The notes below the pieces were generated by a model. The model was not told the origin of the DNA and did not search any database. It saw nothing but the letters and a program-made list of their open reading frames with translations. A stretch of DNA of 64,000 nt from Candidatus Villigracilis proximus (lineage in GTDB: Bacteria > Chloroflexota > Anaerolineae > Anaerolineales > Villigracilaceae). This document shows positions 49,290 through 59,424 of this stretch, piece by piece (within the stretch, counting starts at the first letter, position 1; every line of letters starts with the position of its first letter). The stretch lies in contig JADKBB010000004.1 in the NCBI GenBank assembly GCA_016715195.1, forward strand, positions 124,001-188,000, in the 5' to 3' direction. A program made the translations under genes and the position numbers.

Positions 49290-52200
49290 CTACTCTTCTG
49301 CAACCGGAACTGTGATGTGGAAAGTGGTGCCTTTACGAAACTCGCTTTCAAACCAAATTTTACCGCCTTGCATTTCAACCAAACTCTTCGTAATGTTCAA
49401 ACCCAACCCAGTGCCGGGAGACTTAAGCGCTTCTGGATCGTCAGAGCGGAAAAATTTCTGGAACATCTTTTCCTGATCTTCGGGACTCATCCCCAACCCA
49501 TCATCTTTGACCCAAAGGTGAATCACACGTGCTGCGCCTTCAGCATCCCATTGGTTCGCAGATTCCTCTGCGCCAATCTGCAGGGTGCCGCCTTCCGGCG
49601 TATATTTATAAGAGTTGCTGAGTAAATTAACGAGCACCTGAATAACACGCATTCGATCCGCCCACATCAGGGATAATTTTTCAGGCAATACGATTTTCAA
49701 TATCTGTTTTTTATCTTCGATCTGGCGCTTGAGGGAACGAACTGTGTCATCAATCACCGGGGCTACTTCAGTTGCCTTATATTCAAGACGCAAACGTCCC
49801 GCTTCGATCTTGGAGTTATCATTAAGATCCGAAACCAGTGTAGACATACGCTCCACATTGGATTTGATCGTATGTAGAAAATTAGTCTGCATATCATTGA
49901 TCGGGCCTACAGCCCCGCCAGCCATTAATTCAGTATAGCCTTTAATGGAGGTCATCGGGTTTTTCAACTCGTGCGCCACAAACGAAACAAAGTCACTCTT
50001 GGCAAGATTCGCGCGCTGAACTTCTCCAAATAGCTGCGCATTGGAAATGGCAATGGCGGCATGATCGGTAAGACGGGTTAGAAATGCAATATCCACCTGC
50101 GAGTCACTTGTGCTTTCCAAATGAAGGAGACCGATGACTGCGGTTTCACGTCGGATGGGGATGATCATTTGTGTGTGCGCAGTGGGAGTCAATTTTTCCC
50201 GTGAAGCAGAAACTGACAATCGCTGAGGCTGACCGGTTTCCACAGCCAACAGCATGGCGGGCAATTCGATCTTCATGGTTTGATCAGGCAGATTTTCCAT
50301 GCGTTCGTCAAATCCCTGATGTGCCATAACGCGCAGTTTATCTTCATCCAACATTCCGATCAGTCCCGCATCAGCATCAGATTGACGTAAGGCCCAATCC
50401 AGTGTGATGCGCATGGCGCGGTCCATTTCAAGGCTGGCGTTCAACTCACGGTCAATACGCTGCATAACCGAAAGTTCTTCGACGCGCGCCGCCAACTCTT
50501 GATCTGTCAATGTATAAAGACGCGCGTTCTCAATCGCCACCGCCGCCTGACCTGCAAAGGCGGTGAGCAGGGTTTGGTCGTCCTCTACAAAAGGCAGGCC
50601 GTCTCTACGGTTGATGACTTCAATAACTCCGGTGACTCGATCTTTTACCTGCAAGGGGACAGCCATCAATGCGCGGCTGATAAAACCTGTCTGCTGATCG
50701 ATTCCGCCGAAACGGGAGTTGGAGCGCTGTTCTTCATTTTCAATCATCGGCCTGCGCATTTGTACTGCGCGTCCCACAATCCCTGTCCCTGGCGGCAGGC
50801 GCTGACCGATCAAGTTTGCTGCGACAGGTCCCACAGTAACCTTAAAGACCAATTCACCTGTCTGTTCATCCACGAGGAATAAGCTACCCGCTTCACAATT
50901 CAAAATACCAACGGCATTCTCAAGAATATTTTGAAGCAAAGGTCCCAGTTCAAGCGTGGATGTGAGCTGCCGTGTAATTTCATTTAATGTGGAGAGTTGA
51001 TGGGCGCGTTGTTGAGTCTCTTCAAGCAGACGCGCTTTCACGATCGCGCCCGCAGTTTGATCTGCAATCGCCTGCAATAGCTCAAGCTGTCCACGGGTGT
51101 AGGCGGTGGCTCCGTCATGACTGCCAATACTAAGCGCGCCAATGGATTTGGCACCCGCGTTAAGCGGCACACCCATCCATGCAAATACATTATCGAGGAT
51201 CGGCGTCAGACTGCGCGCCTGACATTCACGAATGTAATCCTGTGTAATGATCTGGCGGCTTTTATTAATGACTTCAGGGCTGAGGCCGGTGCTGATCGAA
51301 AATGGTAAATTCTCACGCTCGGGAATACGTTCGTTATTCTCAACACAAAAGCCGTAATAGTAGTAATCATTGCCTTCGTTATAAAGTGTAATGTGAAAAT
51401 GAGTGGTGGGGATGATCTGTGCGGTTTGGGCATAGATCAACTCAAGTACATCGTCAAAGGTCAATGTAACGTTCACGCCTTGCGAGACACGAGTCAACGC
51501 ATTCATTTCCTGAATGCGGCGTTCCAGATGGGCCACGGTCTGCACTCGTTCAATTGCAACAGAAGCCTGGTCACAAATATTTTCAAGGAAGCGCAGGTCA
51601 CGCGGAGCATATGCCTGTCCCGACAAGCGCGCGCCCAAGGCCAGCCAGCCGTTTGCACGGTCTTTGCCGGGTAAAACAACGAACAAACGCGCACCGAGTA
51701 AAGCAAGCCGCGATTGTTCTGATTGCAGTGAATCGGGCAGAGAAGAAGCATTGTCTAAATACAGCGGCAGGCGTTCATTTTGAAAATATTGCGCAAATGT
51801 ACTGGTGGCTGTGAACCGAATATCGCTTGTGGGGCGGTGATCCTCTGAGGGAAGGGCGGCGAAAAAGTCGTTGAGAGAATCATATGTGTAGACGTGGATC
51901 CTGCTCGGGCTTAAGGTGGATGCGATCTGTTCGCGCAGAATCAGGCCGATCGTGTTGAGGTCCAATGCTGTGGTAAGTTTGCGGGAAAAATCCTGAAGCT
52001 GTTCCGCGAAAGCGCGCTCGCCACGGAAGAACACAGTATCCACCAACGATTGCAAACGCGTGCGAAGCGGTTCAAGTACGATGACCAGTAGAAAAATAAA
52101 ACCACCCACCAGATAAACATTATTCGAAGGCAGGTTGGTATTCAACATAAAGCTGATGCCTGTAACGAGCAGGGCGTATCCGCTTACGACCGATACGGTA

Positions 52201-53309
52201 AGGAGTGCATACATCACCCCGCGCCGTACCAGATCATCTGTACGCAGAAACTTAAAGCGCATGATGTTGTAACCGATCACAACCGGGAAGATGATCACTG
52301 GCAGAAACAAATAGGGCGAAAAATTAAGAGCCAGCACACCGCCCAGGGCAAGCCAGATACTTAGCGGAGTAAAAGAAACCACTGTGCCAATAAGAATTGC
52401 ACGCGATTGGGTTTTCACGACCGGGGACTGCGCGTAAAAGGCATAATATAAATTTGCGCCAATAAGAAACAGGACACTTAACGCGACAAATATATAAATA
52501 GTTCTCCAACTTCCAATGTAAGCTGTTGGATCGTTAAAGTTAAACAGTGTTGGAGTTGCAAAAAGCGCCAGCATCACCCCGGTAAACAATCCGACCCATC
52601 GCAGGTATGGATAGCTAACCAACAAACGCGGACTCTGCGGAAATGAAAGTCCAAGCGCTACCATAGCCCCGCCCGCAATTGCGCAACCGAACGTCCAAAC
52701 GGTTGTAAATTCGTGCGTTGTTGTAAGATTAAACAAAGCCCCTGTGGCAATGGCAACAGAGGATGCAAAAAGTGAAAACGCGCGTCCAGCAGGTTCGTTG
52801 CGTCGCAAGCCAAAAATCCACAGACTGACGATCAAAAAAATAAAACTAATAACAGTGGGAACAACCAGATACAGGGTGATGCTTTCTGATGGGAACAAAT
52901 TTAACTTTATATTCAGATCACGCGTTTCTCCATTGACAAAATGCACTGTGATCGGAATGGTTTCCCCAGGGAAAAAGTTGCCTTTTATTACCTTGCTGAC
53001 ATCTGCATGACTCTGAACCGGCACATGATTCACCGCAACCAGTTGATCGCCACTGGATACCAACGCGTTCAATTCCCAGGCGCTCCCCTTTTGAACAGGG
53101 CCGGTATCATTAAATACCAATGTGTGTTCATAAAAAGAACCAATGAATGGCTCCTTCACCCATCCAACTGCCAGATAAATGCCTGCAAAAAAAACGAACA
53201 AGGCAACAACTTGATAAACAAGCACAATACCGGCGAGAATATTGGTGAGATGCCTATTAACGGGCATCGCTTTTTGAAGCATACTGGGTTGCAATTCCTG
53301 AGCGCTCAT
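49290..53309 (-). CDS. Very large membrane histidine kinase, ComP-like N-terminus plus four GAF domains
   Basis: 1339 residues. A first helix (about 25-47) and an extracytoplasmic PDZ-like segment (about 75-135: LVSSGDQLVAVNHVPV) lead into a block of about eight membrane helices (140-425), as in ComP-type kinases. GAF-like domains follow at about 430-590, 620-770, 790-930 and 960-1090 (for example AGSLFLVDEQTGEL; GIVGRAVQMRRPMI). Then HisKA with the phospho-His in VAHELKNPMTS, and HATPase_c with DDGLGMSPEDQ and GTGLGLNI. The cognate regulator is not in the window. The coding sequence is intact over 4 kb. Confidence 0.9.
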   Translation of the reverse strand: MSAQELQPSMLQKAMPVNRHLTNILAGIVLVYQVVALFVFFAGIYLAVGWVKEPFIGSFYEHTLVFNDTGPVQKGSAWELNALVSSGDQLVAVNHVPVQSHADVSKVIKGNFFPGETIPITVHFVNGETRDLNIKLNLFPSESITLYLVVPTVISFIFLIVSLWIFGLRRNEPAGRAFSLFASSVAIATGALFNLTTTHEFTTVWTFGCAIAGGAMVALGLSFPQSPRLLVSYPYLRWVGLFTGVMLALFATPTLFNFNDPTAYIGSWRTIYIFVALSVLFLIGANLYYAFYAQSPVVKTQSRAILIGTVVSFTPLSIWLALGGVLALNFSPYLFLPVIIFPVVIGYNIMRFKFLRTDDLVRRGVMYALLTVSVVSGYALLVTGISFMLNTNLPSNNVYLVGGFIFLLVIVLEPLRTRLQSLVDTVFFRGERAFAEQLQDFSRKLTTALDLNTIGLILREQIASTLSPSRIHVYTYDSLNDFFAALPSEDHRPTSDIRFTATSTFAQYFQNERLPLYLDNASSLPDSLQSEQSRLALLGARLFVVLPGKDRANGWLALGARLSGQAYAPRDLRFLENICDQASVAIERVQTVAHLERRIQEMNALTRVSQGVNVTLTFDDVLELIYAQTAQIIPTTHFHITLYNEGNDYYYYGFCVENNERIPERENLPFSISTGLSPEVINKSRQIITQDYIRECQARSLTPILDNVFAWMGVPLNAGAKSIGALSIGSHDGATAYTRGQLELLQAIADQTAGAIVKARLLEETQQRAHQLSTLNEITRQLTSTLELGPLLQNILENAVGILNCEAGSLFLVDEQTGELVFKVTVGPVAANLIGQRLPPGTGIVGRAVQMRRPMIENEEQRSNSRFGGIDQQTGFISRALMAVPLQVKDRVTGVIEVINRRDGLPFVEDDQTLLTAFAGQAAVAIENARLYTLTDQELAARVEELSVMQRIDRELNASLEMDRAMRITLDWALRQSDADAGLIGMLDEDKLRVMAHQGFDERMENLPDQTMKIELPAMLLAVETGQPQRLSVSASREKLTPTAHTQMIIPIRRETAVIGLLHLESTSDSQVDIAFLTRLTDHAAIAISNAQLFGEVQRANLAKSDFVSFVAHELKNPMTSIKGYTELMAGGAVGPINDMQTNFLHTIKSNVERMSTLVSDLNDNSKIEAGRLRLEYKATEVAPVIDDTVRSLKRQIEDKKQILKIVLPEKLSLMWADRMRVIQVLVNLLSNSYKYTPEGGTLQIGAEESANQWDAEGAARVIHLWVKDDGLGMSPEDQEKMFQKFFRSDDPEALKSPGTGLGLNITKSLVEMQGGKIWFESEFRKGTTFHITVPVAEE

Positions 53310-53387
53310 AGTGATGAGATTTTACACTACAACCACGACAACAGTGTATGGTACTTTCATAACAAAGAAGAAAGGCTGTGAACAAAA

Positions 53388-53416
53388 AAAGAGACCACAA
53401 CTCGTGTGATCTCTTT
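53388..53416 (-). terminator. Hairpin terminator of gyrB
   Basis: AAAGAGACCACA pairs with TGTGATCTCTTT (one mismatch), loop ACTCG, with an A/T run. Confidence 0.8.
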
Positions 53417-53446
53417 CAAATTCATCTTCTTTGAAAAGCCGGCTTG

Positions 53447-55378
53447 CTAAATATCCAAATTCCTTACACTCTTGGCATGAGTTTGGATGAACTTCTTTCG
53501 TGGGTCGACTGCATCGCCCATGAGCATATCAAAGGTTCGGTCGGCTTCGGCAGCATCTTCCACCGTGACAAGAAGCAGGGTGCGATTGACCGGGTTCATA
53601 GTTGTTTCCCAAAGCTGCTCGGGGTTCATTTCACCGAGACCTTTATAGCGTTGGATGCCAACTTTATCACTGCCATACTCTTTAACTGACTTATCCTTCT
53701 CTTTGTCGCTATACGCATATTTAACTTGGTTCTTGTAAGCGATACGATACAAAGGCGGTTGAGCGATATACATGTGGCCGCCATCGATCAATTGCGGCAT
53801 ATAGCGGAAGAAGAATGTGAGCAGTAACGTGCGGATATGACTGCCGTCTACATCTGCGTCGGTCATGATAATTACACGTCCGTAGCGCAGCCCTTCGAGA
53901 TCAAAGTTATCACCAACCCCTGTACCCAATGCTGAAATAAGCGATCTGACTTCGTTATTGCCAAGAATTTTATCGAGGCGGGCGCGTTCGGTATTGAGGA
54001 TCTTACCGCGCAACGGAAGAATCGCCTGGAAGTGGCGGTCACGTCCCTGTTTGGCTGAACCACCCGCGGAATCACCTTCCACGATATAAAGCTCGGTCTT
54101 GGACGAATCTCGTTCGGAGCAATCGGCCAATTTGCCGGGGAGTGTCAACGACTCAAGCGCAGACTTGCGGATGACGAGGTCGCGCGCCTTGCGGGCCGCA
54201 TCACGCGCCCGGGCTGATGTGAGACACTTCGCGATGATCGCCTTCGCCGCCTGCGGATTCTCTTCGAGGAATGTGCTGAACGCCTCCCCCACCACTTGCG
54301 TGACATAGGTCTGCGCTTCAGGATTCATTAACTTGACTTTGGTCTGTGATTCAAATTGCGGATCGGGATGCTTGACAGAGACGATGGCGGTCAACCCTTC
54401 GCGCGTATCGTCGCCGGAGAAGTTCGGGTCGGCATCCTTGAGCAGACCATTCTTGCGGGCGTAATCATTGACCACACGGGTCAGAGATGAACGCAACCCT
54501 GTGAGATGCGTACCACCGTCAATGGTGTTGATGGTGTTGGCAAATGAATACACTGATTCAGTATAAGAATCTGTATATTGGATCGCGGCTTCAATGCCGA
54601 TATTTTCAACTTCTTTTTCAACATGCACAACCGGATGAAGCCCATCACGGTTGCGATTCAGATAGCGGACGAATGCAGTGATGCCGCCTTCAAAGTAGAA
54701 GGTCATCTCACGGTCGGCGCGCTCATCAACGAATTTGATCGTCACGCCGCGAGTCACAAAGGACATTTCGCGGAAGCGTTGAACCAGCGTGTCAAAGCGG
54801 AAATCAATATCTTCCGTAAAGATTTGCTTATCAAAGCGGAAGGTCTGCTTGGTGCCGGTTTCGTCCTTCACCTTGCCAATTTGTTTAATACTTCCTTGAG
54901 GCACACCGCGCTTATATTCCTGCCGCCAAATCTTGCCATCGCGTTTGATCTCTGTCGACATCCACTCTGAAAGAGCATTCACGGCACTAATACCCACGCC
55001 ATGCAAACCACCGGAGACTTTATATCCGCCGCCGCCAAATTTACCGCCGGCGCCGATCACGGTCATAACCACATCCACCGTTTCCATGGGTTTTCCGTTT
55101 GCATCCTTTTTTGTGGGATGCGGCCCCACCGGAATACCGCGGCCGTTGTCTTCAACTGTTAAGCTGCTATCGGCATGGATAATGATATTAATGGTATTAC
55201 AGAAACCAGCCAACGCTTCATCGATCGCATTGTCAACGACTTCATAAACAAGGTGATGCAAGGCCTTAATATCCGTACCGCCTACATACATACCGGGGCG
55301 TTTACGCACATGCTCAATACCTTCGAGCGCCTGAATGGAACTTACATCATAGTTTATTTTATTTTCTTTTTCTGCCAC
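53447..55378 (-). CDS. gyrB: DNA gyrase subunit B
   Basis: About 643 residues from the GTG at 55378, chosen because GGAGG sits at the right distance; a longer TTG start at 55399 would overlap that site. The GHKL ATPase has VYEVVDNAIDEALAG, VEDNGRGIPVG and GLHGVGISAVNALS. The transducer, TOPRIM (YIVEGDSAGGSAKQGRD; MTDADVDGSHI) and C-terminal tail (GIQRYKGLGEMNPEQLWETT) complete the enzyme. It introduces negative supercoils with GyrA, which is not in the window. ParE is an alternative, but the length and QRYKGLGEMN tail fit GyrB. Confidence 0.93.
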   Translation of the reverse strand: MAEKENKINYDVSSIQALEGIEHVRKRPGMYVGGTDIKALHHLVYEVVDNAIDEALAGFCNTINIIIHADSSLTVEDNGRGIPVGPHPTKKDANGKPMETVDVVMTVIGAGGKFGGGGYKVSGGLHGVGISAVNALSEWMSTEIKRDGKIWRQEYKRGVPQGSIKQIGKVKDETGTKQTFRFDKQIFTEDIDFRFDTLVQRFREMSFVTRGVTIKFVDERADREMTFYFEGGITAFVRYLNRNRDGLHPVVHVEKEVENIGIEAAIQYTDSYTESVYSFANTINTIDGGTHLTGLRSSLTRVVNDYARKNGLLKDADPNFSGDDTREGLTAIVSVKHPDPQFESQTKVKLMNPEAQTYVTQVVGEAFSTFLEENPQAAKAIIAKCLTSARARDAARKARDLVIRKSALESLTLPGKLADCSERDSSKTELYIVEGDSAGGSAKQGRDRHFQAILPLRGKILNTERARLDKILGNNEVRSLISALGTGVGDNFDLEGLRYGRVIIMTDADVDGSHIRTLLLTFFFRYMPQLIDGGHMYIAQPPLYRIAYKNQVKYAYSDKEKDKSVKEYGSDKVGIQRYKGLGEMNPEQLWETTMNPVNRTLLLVTVEDAAEADRTFDMLMGDAVDPRKKFIQTHAKSVRNLDI

Positions 55379-55408
55379 AACAACCTCCAAAAAATTCAAC
55401 CTTTGAAA

Positions 55409-56401
55409 TTAAGCTCGTTTTACCACAGGTGTTGTTCGCAATTTCTCGATCACACTCTGCAGCCAGATGTTCATATCACGATAATAAATAAAACTACCCG
55501 CCAGTAAAGCGGTGGTAACGAAAGAATGACCAAAGATACCCAGCAAAGTCACCCACGAATCTTCAGGAGGAATACTCCAGACGAAGTTCAAACCGAATGT
55601 GAGCAGGAACACAGTCAACACAAACATGCTGCTTGTGGGAAGGGTAAAACGTGCCATTTGCACACTGCTCAAAACAGATGTAACAAAATTCTGCTGCTTA
55701 AGGAAAATTCCGTGCGGCCAAAAGAACAATGGCACGATCACCCACATCGAAACCAGGCTGAGGAATAGCACAAACAGATTGGCAATAAAAGCATTGAATT
55801 GAAGCACCACAGCCAAAACAATAAAAAGCGGCACGCCAATCACCACTGCTAGAATACCCCATACAATGGAAGTTAGTATGGTCTGTATGATGGCGCGTGA
55901 GATGCGCAGAGGCTTTTCATTTTCAGTGACGATTGCGAGCTTTGCGATACTACGAAAGTACAACCCGCCGCCAACCCAACCGATGAGTGTCAGCAAAAAC
56001 ATCCAGCCGAGCAAACTGAGCGCATTGACTTGCATAATGGCCGGAGCGCCCAACGGGGTTTGAGAATCACCTTGTGACAGGAACAGGGTCGAGATGCCGA
56101 TCGGAATCGTCCGAATGAGCCAGAACAAATTGACAGTTGGGATCGTGCCGTCGTACCAGGTCAACACACGCTGGATGTCCTCTGGAGATACACCGCCCGT
56201 TTGCCAGATGGAAACCACATCCGCCTTGATCGAATCAAACAATGCATCCATTCGCAGGCGCGGCCCCAGCCACAGAAATACATTCAATAACAACGGCAAG
56301 AGGATCGCCGTGATATGGGTGGCAATGGTATCAAAGCCCGCTTTAATTGAATTGATAATGCCGGGAGGTGGGGGTAGGTTTTCTGTTCGTAAAACTTCCA
56401 T
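55409..56401 (-). CDS. Multi-pass membrane protein of unknown function
   Basis: 330 residues with about six membrane helices (for example AILLPLLLNVFLWL; IVWGILAVVIGVPLFIVLAV; LFVLFLSLVSMWVIVPLFFW). The pattern recalls predicted inner-membrane proteins from Anaerolineae next to gyrB. No motif points to a transporter family. It ends 30 bp upstream of the gyrB start on the same strand, so the two may be co-transcribed. Confidence 0.7.
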   Translation of the reverse strand: MEVLRTENLPPPPGIINSIKAGFDTIATHITAILLPLLLNVFLWLGPRLRMDALFDSIKADVVSIWQTGGVSPEDIQRVLTWYDGTIPTVNLFWLIRTIPIGISTLFLSQGDSQTPLGAPAIMQVNALSLLGWMFLLTLIGWVGGGLYFRSIAKLAIVTENEKPLRISRAIIQTILTSIVWGILAVVIGVPLFIVLAVVLQFNAFIANLFVLFLSLVSMWVIVPLFFWPHGIFLKQQNFVTSVLSSVQMARFTLPTSSMFVLTVFLLTFGLNFVWSIPPEDSWVTLLGIFGHSFVTTALLAGSFIYYRDMNIWLQSVIEKLRTTPVVKRA

Positions 56402-56463
56402 AACATTATGATTCTACCATACCCCTGCTTGCGTTCACGCGCTCCCACAGGTACAATCTTTCC

Positions 56464-57279
56464 ATGCAAGAGAACCGTTCCTACCTGCCATCGGCAGACC
56501 GCCTGGGTGTATTGATCGCATCAGTTTTGTTAACCTTTGCGCTGACAAAACTCATTCAATCGCCGCGCTTCACGCTGACCATTACCCTGCCCGGTTTTTA
56601 CTTTGCCTACCCCCTCACCCTCAGCACCGTTATGACCATCCTCGCTGCAGCACTGACCGCCACCGGTATGGACTGGCTGACACGCGGACACCCCAAGCTT
56701 GAGAAAAAATCAAACATCGAACATCTGATGCTGCCCACATTAACCACCTTTGTGGTCGGTGTGCCGCTGACCTTGCTGCCAGACGGCACAAGTTGGTGGG
56801 TCGGGTTTGCATTTGCGGCTGTAGTGCTGGTCATTGTTTTTCTGGCCGAATACATCACCATTGACCCTTCCGCGCCATCCTATGGATTTGCGCGAGCCGG
56901 ATTAACCGCGCTCGCGTACGCGTTATTTCTAATCCTCGCCACTTCTCTACGTTTTTCTGGCGTGCGCATGTTCCTGCTGATCCCGATCCTCTTTATGGTT
57001 GCGGCGCTGATCAGTTTACGCATCCTTCATCTGGATGGCACAGACCACTGGGATTTCCCCTGGGCAATTGGCATCAGTATTGTCTGCGCACAGATCGGCG
57101 CAGGCTTGCATTACTGGCCGCTGACTCCAATACAATTTGGGCTGGCACTTACAGGGCCATTATATGCATTGACGATGTTATCTGTCAGTCTTGCAGAAAA
57201 TCTTCCCCTGCGCCGCGCTTCGATTGGGCCGGCAATTATTATTGGTCTGGCCTGGATTTCCGCCGTCTTTTTACGTTAA
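56464..57279 (+). CDS. Membrane protein of unknown function
   Basis: 271 residues with about eight hydrophobic helices (GVLIASVLLTFALTKLI; STVMTILAAALTATGMDWL; FAAVVLVIVFLAEYI) and a cytoplasmic-looking TRGHPKLEKKSN loop. Its stop overlaps the next gene's start (TAATG at 57277-57281), so it is translationally coupled to the JAMM peptidase. Divergent from the 55409 gene with a 62-bp promoter gap. Confidence 0.72.
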   Translation: MQENRSYLPSADRLGVLIASVLLTFALTKLIQSPRFTLTITLPGFYFAYPLTLSTVMTILAAALTATGMDWLTRGHPKLEKKSNIEHLMLPTLTTFVVGVPLTLLPDGTSWWVGFAFAAVVLVIVFLAEYITIDPSAPSYGFARAGLTALAYALFLILATSLRFSGVRMFLLIPILFMVAALISLRILHLDGTDHWDFPWAIGISIVCAQIGAGLHYWPLTPIQFGLALTGPLYALTMLSVSLAENLPLRRASIGPAIIIGLAWISAVFLR

Positions 57280-57642
57280 TGCAATCCCTCACCCTCACAA
57301 AAGAACAATTACAAAAAATGATCGCTCATGTTGACTCACTCTCACCGCTTGAGGCTTGCGGGCTTTTGGCAGGACAAGACTCAAAAGTAGAGGCTGTGCT
57401 TGCGGTGACGAATCAGGCGCAAAGTCCGACAAGATACGTGATGGATCCCATTGAGCAATTAAATGCCTTCGAGCAGATTGAGTCCAGTGGTCTGGATTTA
57501 ATCGGAATCTTCCACTCGCATCCAACGGGACCGGAAACTGTTTCGCCAACCGACATCGCCCAGGCCGCTTATGCAGTGGTGTATGTCATACTTGCACGCG
57601 TGGGACGGCGCTTTTCGTGAAGTGGCTTTACAAGTGTTGTAA
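57279..57642 (+). CDS. JAMM/MPN-family metallopeptidase, 3' part damaged
   Basis: The MPN core is clear: E25 in SPLEACGLLAG, and the zinc motif IFHSHPTGPETVSPTD (H79, H81, D92). Such M67 proteins cut isopeptide-type bonds or desampylate small modifiers, and bacterial ones often process sulfur-carrier proteins. After AAYAVVYVI the frame goes off and stops at 57620. Another frame gives AWDGAFREVALQVL and ends at 57642, as expected for the family's last strand. The family is usually about 140-150 residues, so there is a frameshift and perhaps a short deletion near 57585. Confidence 0.75.
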
Positions 57643-57698
57643 GCAACCTTATTTCATCTTCTGTGTTTTATGAATACACTCAAACTGGAGGAGTTTCA

Positions 57699-58385
57699 AT
57701 GCAAATTGCTATCGATATTGGGATCATTTTTCTGGCGTACCTGTTCGGCTCGATCCCCTTTGGATTGCTGATCGTTAAACTTAAAACCGGGAAAGATATT
57801 CGTGAAGTGGAAAGCGGGCGCACCGGCGGCACCAATGCCATGCGCGCGGCTGGCTTTTGGGCCGGCTTTGCAACGGCCATGCTCGATATCTTAAAAGGCG
57901 CGGGCGCGGTTTGGGTAACAGCCTGGCTGACTCCCGATAGTCACTGGGCGCATGTGGTGGCTCCGCTGGCCGCGATCATTGGTCATAACTATTCGATCTT
58001 TTTACCGCAGCGCGATGAGAACGGGAAAATTATCGGTCTAACCGGCGGCGCTGGTGGAGCGCCCTCTGTTGGCGGTGCGATGGGACTATGGCCCGGCTCG
58101 ATCTTAATTATTTTGCCGCTTGGCATGTTGACCTTCTTCACGCTCGGCATCGCATCTGTGACCACGATGGCGGTGGCATTGTTTGCGATCATTATCTTCG
58201 CTGTCCGCGCTTCGCAGGGACTTATGCCCTGGATGGATGTCTGGTATGGCGTGGGCGCGGAAATTTTACTGATGTGGGCTTTGCGGCCAAATCTTAAGAA
58301 GTTATTTGAAGGGAATGAACGCGTGGTGAAATACAGCTTGAATGGCTGGCTGCGTGCGAGAAAAGAAAAGAAGTCTGACGGGTAA
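57699..58385 (+). CDS. plsY: Glycerol-3-phosphate acyltransferase PlsY
   Basis: 228 residues from the ATG at 57699 (GGAGGAG upstream; the longer in-frame start at 57663 has no such site). Typical motifs are LFGSIPFGLLIVKLKTGKDI, ESGRTGGTNAMRAAGFW, LDILKGAGAV, IGHNYSIF and LTGGAGGAPSVGG. PlsY transfers acyl groups from acyl-phosphate to glycerol-3-phosphate, the first step of membrane lipid synthesis, and is a polytopic membrane enzyme. It ends just before a strong terminator. Confidence 0.93.
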   Translation: MQIAIDIGIIFLAYLFGSIPFGLLIVKLKTGKDIREVESGRTGGTNAMRAAGFWAGFATAMLDILKGAGAVWVTAWLTPDSHWAHVVAPLAAIIGHNYSIFLPQRDENGKIIGLTGGAGGAPSVGGAMGLWPGSILIILPLGMLTFFTLGIASVTTMAVALFAIIIFAVRASQGLMPWMDVWYGVGAEILLMWALRPNLKKLFEGNERVVKYSLNGWLRARKEKKSDG

Positions 58386-58398
58386 TTTGTTTCGTTAC

Positions 58399-58434
58399 AA
58401 AAAAGAGGCTGCTTCATGAAGCAGCCTCTTTTTT
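58399..58434. terminator. Hairpin terminator after plsY
   Basis: AAAAAAGAGGCTGCTTC folds back on its complement around a short palindromic loop, with T-tracts. It serves plsY and possibly the convergent GNAT gene. Confidence 0.92.
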
Positions 58435-58478
58435 GTTTAATAAATTTGTTTGATCTTTCATTGCATCGAATTTTCAAG

Positions 58479-59018
58479 TTAAAACAAAGGATATTTTTCC
58501 ATTCGGATATCCTGCCACATTTTTCCCTGCCAATATGTAAAGTCGTTGATTCTGCCGATTTCCACATATCCGGCTTTCTGATATAGCCGAATGGCGTTCG
58601 TATTGAATTCGAACACGCCCAACTCGATGCGCTTTAATCCTTGAAGTTTGATCTGCTCTTCCAAATATTGTATGGCTTGATAGCCTATTCCCCTGCCGCG
58701 GCCGATCTCTTCACCAATGACGATCCCGATCCACGCTGTTCCCGTTTCTTTCTTAAAAAGATGGCCCGGGTCTACTTGATAATCCACTTCGCCGATCAGC
58801 TGCCCATCCAGATAGATCAGGTGGATCAGATCATGTTCGAGGCGTTGTGTCAGGTCATCCAACGTGACGAGGTGACGTTTTTCCAGATCTTCGCGGCTGA
58901 AATTGGGGCGTGATAATGGAACAAGGCTTGGGTCATTTTCCCAACGAGTGAAGGCCTCTGCAATTTCAGAAGTAGGTTGAATGAGTTTTTTAAACTTAAT
59001 ATTTGGCATTCGATTCAA
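58479..59018 (-). CDS. GNAT-family N-acetyltransferase
   Basis: 179 residues. The acetyl-CoA binding motif IGIVIGEEIGRGRGIGYQAI and the following helix, together with the final segment (RIELGVFEFNTNAIRLYQKAGY), are characteristic of RimJ/RimL-type acetyltransferases. The substrate cannot be told from sequence. It abuts the small Cys-rich gene at 59019 with no spacer, so they are likely co-transcribed. Confidence 0.88.
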   Translation of the reverse strand: MNRMPNIKFKKLIQPTSEIAEAFTRWENDPSLVPLSRPNFSREDLEKRHLVTLDDLTQRLEHDLIHLIYLDGQLIGEVDYQVDPGHLFKKETGTAWIGIVIGEEIGRGRGIGYQAIQYLEEQIKLQGLKRIELGVFEFNTNAIRLYQKAGYVEIGRINDFTYWQGKMWQDIRMEKYPLF

Positions 59019-59294
59019 TTAGCGAGACTTTGAAGCATCTCCACCACCGGTAGGGATCACCCTTGGGCGGCGGGGAAGTCCGCACCGGGAGCAGGACATG
59101 GACTTAAGGGAGATGGTGTAATCTCGTGGGCAGTCGCAGAATTTTGTCTCGACGGCTGGTGCTTTGACCGGACGACTTTCAATCCACTTGCCGGCCTCAT
59201 CCTGCTCCTGTTTTTTCTGACATTTTTTACACCAACGGCTTTTGCCTTCGTTGGTAAAAGCCCAGCTATGAAAACCAAATTTGCATGAATCCAT
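59019..59294 (-). CDS. Small cysteine-rich (zinc-ribbon-like) protein
   Basis: About 91 residues from the ATG at 59294, preceded by AAAGGAAAAG. It has CKKC near residue 25 and later a CDC plus CSRCG group, with HSW and W residues spaced as in short zinc ribbons. The C-terminus is basic and Pro-rich. Family not recognised; possibly a nucleic-acid or protein adaptor. It directly precedes the GNAT gene. Confidence 0.6.
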   Translation of the reverse strand: MDSCKFGFHSWAFTNEGKSRWCKKCQKKQEQDEAGKWIESRPVKAPAVETKFCDCPRDYTISLKSMSCSRCGLPRRPRVIPTGGGDASKSR

Positions 59295-59424
59295 AATACT
59301 TTTCCTTTGGTGGAGCATTTGCTCAATATTTTAAGTGCTGTAAAAATTCGATTTATTGAGAAAACCCTTTATCTTAAAAAAGTTACCGCATACAATATTG
59401 TATACGGCAACGCGCAGACTAACA

